Shown here piece after piece: positions 42,298-47,672 of a stretch of 47,672 bases of DNA. Source of the stretch: an uncultured Prevotellaceae bacterium (GTDB lineage Bacteria; Bacteroidota; Bacteroidia; Bacteroidales; Bacteroidaceae); assembly GCA_902792635.1 (NCBI GenBank), contig CADBAG010000015.1:30450-78121 (forward strand). Direction: 5' to 3'. Positions within the stretch are counted from its first letter, which is position 1; every line of letters starts with the position of its first letter. Below the pieces are notes generated by a model that ran no database searches, was not told the DNA's origin, and saw only the letters and a program-made list of their open reading frames with translations. The translations under genes were made by a program, and so were the position numbers.

Positions 42298-43392
42298 ATG
42301 GAAACAACCCACGGATATTTTATAGACAATTCAAACAACATGTCATCCGTCGAGAACGACAGTGTTGACCTCGTAGTGACCTCACCTCCTTATCCAATGA
42401 TAGAGATGTGGGATAAGATTATGTCTGCGCAAAATGAAGCGATAGCAAGTCTTATCAACACTGAGCCAGAGAAAGCTTTTGAACTGATGCACAAAGAGTT
42501 GGACCGGGTATGGGCGGAGTGCTATCGTGTCGTCAAGCCCGGAGGATTCTTATGCATTAATATTGGCGATGCCACCCGGACTATCAACGGCACCTTTCGC
42601 CTGTTCAGTAATCATAGTCGTATCATAGACTCTTGTTTGCGCTTGGGTTTTATTGGGTTGCCCAATATTATCTGGCGTAAACAGACCAACGCGCCCAACA
42701 AGTTCATGGGCAGTGGCATGCTTCCTTGTGGTGCTTATGTTACCTTAGAGCATGAATGGATACTGATTTTCCGCAAGGGCGACAAGCGGGCATTCAAGTC
42801 GGCTTCTTCCAAAAAAGACCGTCAGCAGAGCGCTTTCTTTTGGGAGGAGCGCAATGTGTGGTTCTCCGATGTATGGGAGGTGAAAGGTACGAAGCAGAGC
42901 ATCGACAAGTCGAAATCGCGTGAGAGGAGCGCAGCTTTTCCTTTTGAAATCCCTTACCGGCTGATCAATATGTATTCACAGATGGGTGATGTGGTCCTGG
43001 ATCCGTTTATGGGCACAGGCACCACTATCCAAGCTTCTATTCTCTTGGGCAGAAACAGTATTGGCTATGACATAGATCCACACATGGGTGAGATTCTCAG
43101 AAGCAGCATCTCTTCGATGAGTATCGACCGCTGCAATGCCCTCATCAAGCAGCGCTTTGACAATCATGTCAAGTTTATTAAAGACCGAAAAGCGAGTGGC
43201 AAAGACATAAAGCACTTCAACGAGGTCATGAACGTGCCCGTTATGACCAAACAAGAGGAGAATATGAAATTATGCTATCTTGACAGTATATCTTCTTTTG
43301 ACGATCGAGACATGTGTCGTGTATCGTTGGATGACCATTCCTCCATGTCTGCCCTGCCATCTCACGAAGGTCTGTTTGCCGCTGTAAGTTAA
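42298..43392 (+). CDS. Site-specific DNA methyltransferase, beta-class (first of pair)
   Basis: A 364-residue amino-DNA methyltransferase (N6-adenine or N4-cytosine). The catalytic motif IV, TSPPY, is at residues 28-32 near the N-terminus, and the SAM-binding motif I region, DPFMGTGTT, comes late at about 235-243; this order defines the beta class. The region between (GFLCINIGDATRTING, NIIWRKQTNAPNKFMGSGMLP, TLEHEWILIFRKG) forms the rest of the catalytic core and the target-recognition part. The stop and the ATG of the next methyltransferase are adjacent (43392/43393), so the two are translated as a pair. The last 70 residues are not typical family sequence. Target sequence cannot be read. 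Confidence 0.9.
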   Translation: METTHGYFIDNSNNMSSVENDSVDLVVTSPPYPMIEMWDKIMSAQNEAIASLINTEPEKAFELMHKELDRVWAECYRVVKPGGFLCINIGDATRTINGTFRLFSNHSRIIDSCLRLGFIGLPNIIWRKQTNAPNKFMGSGMLPCGAYVTLEHEWILIFRKGDKRAFKSASSKKDRQQSAFFWEERNVWFSDVWEVKGTKQSIDKSKSRERSAAFPFEIPYRLINMYSQMGDVVLDPFMGTGTTIQASILLGRNSIGYDIDPHMGEILRSSISSMSIDRCNALIKQRFDNHVKFIKDRKASGKDIKHFNEVMNVPVMTKQEENMKLCYLDSISSFDDRDMCRVSLDDHSSMSALPSHEGLFAAVS

Positions 43393-44427
43393 ATGCATAT
43401 TGTGCAATTGAAAACGACACACACGCTCATCCATGGTGATAGCCGCAAGATGGCGTTACTGCCAGACTTGTCGGTTGACCTGATAGTCACGTCTCCTCCT
43501 TACTGGCAACTGAAGGATTACGGCGTTGAACATCAGATAGGTTTTCATGACACGTATGAGGCCTATATTGATTATCTTAATCTTGTGTGGACAGAGTGCT
43601 TCCGTGTGCTTCGTCCGGGGTGCCGTCTGTGTATCAATATAGGTGATCAGTTCTCTCGTGCAGCTCATTATGGAAGGTATAAGGTCGTACCTATTCATTC
43701 AGAGATCATACGATTCTGCGAGTGTATCGGCTTCGATTTCATGGGTGACATTATTTGGCAAAAGCCAACAAATTCGCACCCTACGGGCGGTCAGAAAGTA
43801 ATGGGAAGCTATCCTTATCCTAAGAATGGCATCGTCAAGATTGATTATGAACATATTCTTATATTCAAGAAGTTAGGAAAAGCAGAGGTTCCGTCTCCGG
43901 AGATGCGCCAGCGGTCTATCCTCACGGATGAAGAATGGCGAACTTATTTCTCTTCTCACTGGACATTCAGTGGCGCTGCGCAAAACCGCCACCAGGCAGT
44001 TTTCCCCGAAGAATTGCCCAAGCGGCTTATCCGCATGTTTTCCTTTGTAGGGGAGACCGTCTTGGACCCGTTTATGGGGAGTGGGACTACGGCGCTTGCT
44101 GCCATGCATCAGCATCGCAGCTCTATCGGTTATGAACTGAACGGCAGCTACCTATCCTACTATAAGGAGAAGGTCATAGATGCTGCTGACGGTGAGGCAG
44201 CATTTCTTTTCAAGGAAGACAGCAGCACGCTCGATTTGCAATCTCTTGTGCGCGGTCTGCCTTATAGCTTGCAGACTAACGAAGCGGCCTTGAAGCAGCC
44301 AATGGTGCTGATCAATCACGCCCGCGGGGAGAGCCGGCAAAAGATGGCTGAAAACGGCATCTGCTATCTGAGGGCTGGCGATGTCAAAGGGTCTGTACTC
44401 ATACAGTCTGGCTTTGAAAGTCCTTAA
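43393..44427 (+). CDS. Site-specific DNA methyltransferase, beta-class, TSPPYW type (second of pair)
   Basis: A 344-residue methyltransferase with motif IV TSPPYW at residues 33-38 and motif I DPFMGSGTT at about 225-233. SPPYW is often, but not only, seen in N4-cytosine enzymes. Other conserved blocks are CRLCINIGDQFSRAAHYGRYKVVPIH, DIIWQKPTNSHPTGG and YEHILIFKKLG, with FPEELPKRLIRMFSFVGE just before motif I. It follows its partner without a gap. Two methyltransferases in one cassette usually protect the two strands of an asymmetric site, or modify two bases. Its 3' end overlaps the 3' end of the convergent endonuclease remnant by 29 bp, where the deletion that removed the endonuclease C-terminus probably lies. 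Confidence 0.9.
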   Translation: MHIVQLKTTHTLIHGDSRKMALLPDLSVDLIVTSPPYWQLKDYGVEHQIGFHDTYEAYIDYLNLVWTECFRVLRPGCRLCINIGDQFSRAAHYGRYKVVPIHSEIIRFCECIGFDFMGDIIWQKPTNSHPTGGQKVMGSYPYPKNGIVKIDYEHILIFKKLGKAEVPSPEMRQRSILTDEEWRTYFSSHWTFSGAAQNRHQAVFPEELPKRLIRMFSFVGETVLDPFMGSGTTALAAMHQHRSSIGYELNGSYLSYYKEKVIDAADGEAAFLFKEDSSTLDLQSLVRGLPYSLQTNEAALKQPMVLINHARGESRQKMAENGICYLRAGDVKGSVLIQSGFESP

Positions 44428-44737
44428 CCCATTCACGGATCAGATCTTTGTCAATAAGATTCATGGCTTCCTTCAGTTTCTGATATTGACTGTATATTTT
44501 CTCTGTAGCATCGTCGATGGCGTGCGGCTCATGCTCGTCGTAAAACTTTCGCCACTCATCAAGCGTCTTGCCATCAAACTCTTGAATAAGATCAGACATC
44601 TGACCGACCACCTTCGGTCGAGTGCCCTGGGCTGTCTGGTTGATTTGGTTGATTAGCATTGTCGTATACTTAGGGAATGGATACACCGAAGCATTGGACA
44701 ACTTAGCAACATCCGCGTTAGAGATTTTCTTCTTCAT
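44399..44737 (-). pseudogene. N-terminal remnant of a type II restriction endonuclease (MjaII-like)
   Basis: A 112-residue frame reading YPFPKYTTMLINQINQ, then GTRPKVVGQMSDLIQEF, EWRKFYDEHEPHAIDDATEKI and MNLIDKDLIREWVKDF. I recall this pattern, especially the TRPKVVGQMS block, from restriction endonucleases of the MjaII type, which are more than 200 residues long; this assignment is from memory and is moderate. If right, the C-terminal half, which should hold the nuclease active site, has been lost: the frame ends QSQTV right where it meets the end of the convergent methyltransferase gene. It lies 18 bp downstream of an XRE-type controller gene on the same strand, the usual controller-endonuclease arrangement. 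Alternatively it could be a small intact protein of unknown role. Confidence 0.55.
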
Positions 44738-44755
44738 TTCTGTTTATTTTGATAG

Positions 44756-45040
44756 TTATTCTTGATATTCAATGATGCGATGAATGAACTCCTTGATGGT
44801 TATCGGCCCATGCCTCTCCTCTGGATCGAAAAACAAGGATTCGATGGGCACGTTGAATTCTTCCGACAAAGTTTCCAACTGTGCCAAAGTGTATTTGTGG
44901 GAGTGTTTGGGCGACTCTATGTTGCCTATCTGTCCACTGCTGATACACAAAAGAGCTGCAACCTTTGCTTGGCTGTAGCCCCTTGCTTCTCTTAGTTTCC
45001 GTAATCGGAAAATTACGTCATTCTGTATAGTGCTTTTCAT
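44756..45040 (-). CDS. XRE-family transcriptional regulator, probable restriction-modification controller
   Basis: A 94-residue protein with a helix-turn-helix of the Cro/C1 type at about residues 9-66: FRLRKLREARGYSQAKVAALL, recognition helix near ISSGQIGNIE, then the fourth and fifth helices LAQLETLSEEFNVPIESLF. A short tail (GPITIKEFIHRIIEYQE) follows. Controller (C) proteins of type II systems are of this size and fold, bind inverted repeats at their own promoter, and delay endonuclease expression. Its position directly upstream of the endonuclease remnant and the perfect inverted repeat at its own -33 region support this reading. With the endonuclease broken, it may now control only itself. 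Confidence 0.8.
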   Translation of the reverse strand: MKSTIQNDVIFRLRKLREARGYSQAKVAALLCISSGQIGNIESPKHSHKYTLAQLETLSEEFNVPIESLFFDPEERHGPITIKEFIHRIIEYQE

Positions 45041-45056
45041 CTTTGCTTATTTTTTA

Positions 45057-45064
45057 CAAAGTTA
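45057..45064 (-). promoter_or_regulatory. Bacteroides-type -7 box (TAACTTTG) of the controller gene
   Basis: The minus strand reads TAACTTTG, 17 bp before the ATG at 45040. The expected -33 position (about 45085) falls at the start of the inverted repeat 45085-45103. Confidence 0.6.
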
Positions 45065-45084
45065 CTGAAATGGATATACTTACC

Positions 45085-45103
45085 TACTCTCATTTTGAGA
45101 GTA
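45085..45103. promoter_or_regulatory. Perfect inverted repeat at the controller promoter, probable operator
   Basis: TACTCTCA-ttt-TGAGAGTA is an 8-bp perfect inverted repeat with a 3-bp centre, covering the -33 region of the XRE gene promoter on the minus strand. Its place and symmetry fit autoregulation by the XRE protein, like a C-box. Confidence 0.6.
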
Positions 45104-45212
45104 TTGTTGCATAGAATTCTAAATGAACCTTATTATAGCTATGTCATGTTGCATATCTACATTCAAAATGCAATTTTCTTCGTCTCGTTGAAGGTTTCAT
45201 AATAATATTTCA

Positions 45213-45220
45213 TACCTTTG
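45213..45220 (+). promoter_or_regulatory. Bacteroides-type -7 box (TACCTTTG) for the outer-membrane barrel gene
   Basis: TACCTTTG lies 43 bp before the ATG at 45264. A TTG at 45188-45190 stands 22 bp upstream as a possible -33 element. Confidence 0.6.
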
Positions 45221-45263
45221 CAGTGGTTAACATGTTAAACTTTTAAACTTTTATTGTAGTACA

Positions 45264-45881
45264 ATGAAAAGATTGATTCTCTCAGCTGTCGTCTTGTTAG
45301 CATCTCTTGGCAGCTTCGCTCAGAACACAGTAGGTCACTGGAGTATCCTGCCGAAGGCTGGTATCAACATCGCCACGATGACAAATCAAGATGGTTGTGA
45401 TCCTCGTATCGGTTTCGTGGGTGGCCTGGAGGCCGAGTATCAGGCTACTGATGTCTTGGGTATCTCTGCCGGTTTACTGTATTCCCAGCAAGGTGTGAAG
45501 GCTGATGCAGAGGAAGTGGACTGCACAATCAAACTCGATTATATCAATATTCCTATCCTGGCAAATTTCTATGTCGCCAAGGGCTTTGCTATTAAGCTTG
45601 GTATTCAGCCCGGATTCAAAGTCAATGACAAAGCGAAGGTGTCTGTCGGTGGCGCCAGTGCAGAGATGGGCCTTGAGGATGCCTTAAAAAATGGAGATGT
45701 TGACGATGCAAGTGTGAAGTCAGTGGACCTTGCCATTCCTGTCGGCTTATCCTATGAGTATAAGAACGTGCAACTCGATGCTCGCTACAACTGGGGAGTC
45801 TCGAAAGCTATAACTGGTGGGGGCGAGTCTTCACGCAACAGCGTATTCCAGATCACTCTCGGCTATAAGTTCAAACTGTAA
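45264..45881 (+). CDS. Outer-membrane beta-barrel protein (PorT-like fold)
   Basis: A 205-residue exported protein with signal peptide 1-19 (ending GSFAQ). Alternating-hydrophobic strands run through the whole length: WSILPKAGINIATM, GFVGGLEAEYQ, LGISAGLLYSQQG, LDYINIPILANFYV and FAIKLGIQPGF, with a C-terminal VFQITLGYKFKL ending in a hydrophobic residue. This is the common Bacteroidota outer-membrane barrel of about eight strands. Family members are mostly of unknown role. It has its own promoter and is followed by two hairpins, the second a shared bidirectional terminator, so it forms a single-gene unit. It is not part of the restriction cassette next to it. Confidence 0.88.
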   Translation: MKRLILSAVVLLASLGSFAQNTVGHWSILPKAGINIATMTNQDGCDPRIGFVGGLEAEYQATDVLGISAGLLYSQQGVKADAEEVDCTIKLDYINIPILANFYVAKGFAIKLGIQPGFKVNDKAKVSVGGASAEMGLEDALKNGDVDDASVKSVDLAIPVGLSYEYKNVQLDARYNWGVSKAITGGGESSRNSVFQITLGYKFKL

Positions 45882-45890
45882 TATGTAAGG

Positions 45891-45915
45891 CTCTCTCGAC
45901 TTTCGGGAGAGTTTG
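45891..45915 (+). terminator. Weak hairpin after the barrel gene
   Basis: CTCTCTCG and CGGGAGAG form an 8-bp stem (one G-T pair) with a 5-base loop, followed only by TTTG. It could be a weak terminator or a 3' stabilising hairpin before the stronger one at 45946. Confidence 0.5.
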
Positions 45916-45945
45916 TCATCCTAAAACAGGAACCAAGTATATTCA

Positions 45946-45984
45946 ACGCAAAAAGGGCGGTCATTATAGCCGCCCTTTTTGCGT
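45946..45984. terminator. Bidirectional intrinsic terminator between convergent genes
   Basis: A 15-bp perfect stem (45946-45960 with 45970-45984) has the core AAAAAGGGCGG/CCGCCCTTTTT and a 9-base loop. The A-tract on one side and T-tract on the other make it work on both strands, serving the barrel gene (plus) and the small gene ending at 46017 (minus). Confidence 0.93.
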
Positions 45985-46016
45985 GTTACCGGTTTACCGG
46001 TAGTAGTATTCAGATC

Positions 46017-46229
46017 TTACTGTTCCTCGTTGTCATTCCAGATCATGAGCTTCTTGGAAAGAACACTGGAGCCTGTAACAGATGAGCCCTCCGTCACGTT
46101 AGAATCAGTGTAGGTGCCGTCCTCGTTCTCGAAGAGGCCGGTCTTGGCGCCAACAGATGCAGCTAACATGGATGAGGTCTCTACGATGCGCTTGATGCGA
46201 GTTGCTGGAGTGATATATGTCTTTTTCAT
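46017..46229 (-). CDS. Small hypothetical protein of the MKKTYITP type
   Basis: A 70-residue protein beginning MKKTYITPATRIKRI, with a short semi-hydrophobic middle (SSMLAASVGA), a Gly/Ser/Thr-rich stretch and an acidic end WNDNEEQ. Many small genes of this pattern (MKK-Y-x-P start, MLA-x-S middle, W-D/N-x-EE end) occur in Prevotella and Bacteroides, but I know of no assigned function. It has no regular signal peptide. It lies 27 bp after the secreted protein gene 46257-47552 on the same strand and so is probably co-transcribed with it, ending at the bidirectional terminator. A precursor of a modified or secreted peptide is one possibility, but nothing in the sequence proves it. Confidence 0.65.
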   Translation of the reverse strand: MKKTYITPATRIKRIVETSSMLAASVGAKTGLFENEDGTYTDSNVTEGSSVTGSSVLSKKLMIWNDNEEQ

Positions 46230-46256
46230 GATTGCTTGATTTATATGATTGAGTAA

Positions 46257-47552
46257 TTATTTTACCACGAGCTTCTTACCGTTCTCGATCACTACACCTT
46301 TGTAGCTGTCGCAGACACGTTGACCGTTGAGGTTGTAGCGGATGCCGCGCTGAGCGTTGTTGATGAGGGCATTGTTGATGTTCGTTGTTGTGCCACCGAT
46401 AGCATAGACAGACTTTGCAGCGGATGCATCCTTGATATAGATGTAACCCTTGTAAGCACCTAACGTCTCATCCTTAGCGAGGGGATAGAAACCGCAGACA
46501 TCACCGTTCTTGGCGAGGACATAAGTGGTTTTGGCGGCTGTTATTTTCTTGTCGGTAGTATAGAACTGGAGGTCGTTGTTGGATATAGCGTCTGTGCTCT
46601 CGGCATGCGTGAGTGTATAAGTACCGGCATTACCTTTCAGTACGATGGCCGTGTTGCCGGGAACAGTTGTCACCGGAGTGAGCGTGATGGTGTTAGCAGT
46701 GGCATCATACTTAGCCGTGAAAGCCTTCACGTCAGCGTTGCTGAAATCTACGGTGCGCTTTGTGACGTATGTTGCCCAGCCAGCATCCGTGATAGTTGCA
46801 GCATCCTGACCCTCAGTAAGGCTCAGCAGCGTAGTGTTGACAAGCTCCTTCGTGTTGTTGTAAGTCTTAGTAGTACCAGAGATGATAACCTCGTCGCCGC
46901 GAGCGATCTGATCAGCTGAAGTGATCTCAGCATTGTTGAGGCCGAGACCCTTGAAGACCTCGATGGTCGTACCGTTCGTGCCGTCGTCGGAGAGATAATA
47001 GTTGAGATACTTGTAGCTACTGTTGTAAGTCTCTGTTCTTGCAACCTTAGCCTTGATATACACCACGGTGCCATCATCTTTGGTCAGCGCGTCAGCGACC
47101 GTCGTCAGATCGCTGTCCTCGCCTTTGTAATAGGTCACTGCAACCTTCTGAAGTCTCCATTGAGTTCCGCCATAAGGATTTTTGAAAGTAACGCTTTCTA
47201 CACCGGCAGCATCACTGCTTTTCCAAGTCTGTATATTTTTGCCAACCTTAAGTTTACCGGTACTGGCCACATTTGCGTCATTAGGACAATTTTTGATACT
47301 ACTGAATGTTAGTGTTAGGTTGGTAATCTTCTTTGTGGTTGAAGAAACCGTAAAGGATCCCCCGCCATAGATACGGATGCCTTTACCTTCGTTATAGTAC
47401 CTACCATCGTTTTCACTACCGGCATAAGTGATTGTACAGTTGATACCTTTGGTCTCGGTATACTGTGTACCGTTTGTGTAACCTTGTTGAGACATGTCAA
47501 TGGTCTCGTCCTGAGCCCATACGCTTCCTACTCCTATAACCAGTAGGAGCAA
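46257..47552 (-). CDS. Secreted T9SS-substrate-like protein with beta-rich domains; start unclear
   Basis: An exported protein of about 431 residues and unknown activity. A region at about 15-135 is beta-rich (ITNLTLTFSSIKNC, RLQKVAVTYY). A region at about 138-245 resembles an OB-fold-like domain (TVVYIKAKVARTETYN, YLSDDGTNGTTIEVFKG, GDEVIISGTTKTYN). A further beta region follows, and the C-terminus (IRYNLNGQRVCDSYKG to KKLVVK) is a clear T9SS type A-like sorting domain. The listed start is a TTG giving MLLLVIGVGSVWAQ. Eight further in-frame codons upstream read KHLHLLLT, which would complete a normal signal peptide, but a TAA precedes them at 47577-47579 and no ATG is present. The start may be non-standard or the 5' end damaged. 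Confidence 0.7.
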   Translation of the reverse strand: MLLLVIGVGSVWAQDETIDMSQQGYTNGTQYTETKGINCTITYAGSENDGRYYNEGKGIRIYGGGSFTVSSTTKKITNLTLTFSSIKNCPNDANVASTGKLKVGKNIQTWKSSDAAGVESVTFKNPYGGTQWRLQKVAVTYYKGEDSDLTTVADALTKDDGTVVYIKAKVARTETYNSSYKYLNYYLSDDGTNGTTIEVFKGLGLNNAEITSADQIARGDEVIISGTTKTYNNTKELVNTTLLSLTEGQDAATITDAGWATYVTKRTVDFSNADVKAFTAKYDATANTITLTPVTTVPGNTAIVLKGNAGTYTLTHAESTDAISNNDLQFYTTDKKITAAKTTYVLAKNGDVCGFYPLAKDETLGAYKGYIYIKDASAAKSVYAIGGTTTNINNALINNAQRGIRYNLNGQRVCDSYKGVVIENGKKLVVK

Positions 47553-47625
47553 GGTAAGAAGTAAGTGTAGATGTTTTTATCTGTGTGGTGATGTTAGGAC
47601 TAAAGAATGTTAAATAAACAATTAG

Positions 47626-47672
47626 AGCATTGTAATTACTTATATATCAGCTAATTTTGCAAGAAATCATGA
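47626..47672 (+). promoter_or_regulatory. Promoter facing a gene beyond the right edge
   Basis: TTG, a 19-bp spacer and TAATTTTG (47652-47659) form a good plus-strand -33/-7 pair. An ATG at 47669-47671 could start the next gene, but no coding sequence is left in the window. Between 47580 and 47640 I see no clear promoter for the minus-strand gene. Confidence 0.5.

Overview
The window looks like chromosomal DNA of a Bacteroidota member close to Prevotella/Segatella. The reasons are SusC/SusD pairs, fasciclin-domain lipoproteins, C-terminal sorting domains of the type IX secretion (T9SS) kind, little sign of Shine-Dalgarno sequences, and many promoters with the Bacteroides-type -7 box TAnnTTTG. 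I saw no rRNA, tRNA, CRISPR array or intact insertion sequence.

Left edge (1-2372): a decayed zone. It holds a 5'-truncated Rpn/PD-(D/E)XK transposase-type gene with a 4 x 24-bp internal tandem repeat. Next comes a GT4 glycosyltransferase with an internal deletion, joined by a second deletion to the 3' half of a flippase-like (UPF0104) membrane protein gene. A composite hairpin repeat of about 300 bp follows; a related copy lies at 41016-41275 and a fragment at 1-62.

Core metabolism (2373-8404, minus strand): a DAACS-type symporter; a thiG-thiS-thiH operon behind a TPP riboswitch and ended by a hairpin terminator; and metE, whose promoter lies so close to its start that no leader riboswitch fits.

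Glycan-use region (8857-39948, plus strand): first a single-gene unit for a 1200-residue secreted protein with three copies of a sandwich-like binding module. Then follows what looks like one 27-kb operon of ten genes with gaps of 6 to 47 bp: a GH51-GH43 fusion arabinofuranosidase, a four-repeat fasciclin-like lipoprotein, SusC1, SusD1, two more fasciclin-type lipoproteins, SusC2, SusD2, a GH128-like multidomain hydrolase, and an HExxH metalloprotease-like protein with lectin-like and binding modules. My working model is that T9SS-exported enzymes and a protease open an arabinose-decorated glycan or glycoprotein at the surface, and that SusC/D complexes with fasciclin lipoproteins capture and import the products. 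No regulator of this locus lies in the window.

Right part (39969-47672): a patatin-like lipase, the second hairpin repeat, a GH25 lysozyme, a decayed type II restriction-modification cassette (two beta-class DNA methyltransferases, an N-terminal endonuclease remnant, and an XRE controller-like gene with a perfect inverted repeat at its promoter), an outer-membrane beta-barrel protein, a small Prevotella-type peptide gene and a secreted T9SS-substrate-like protein. A plus-strand promoter at the right edge faces a gene outside the window.
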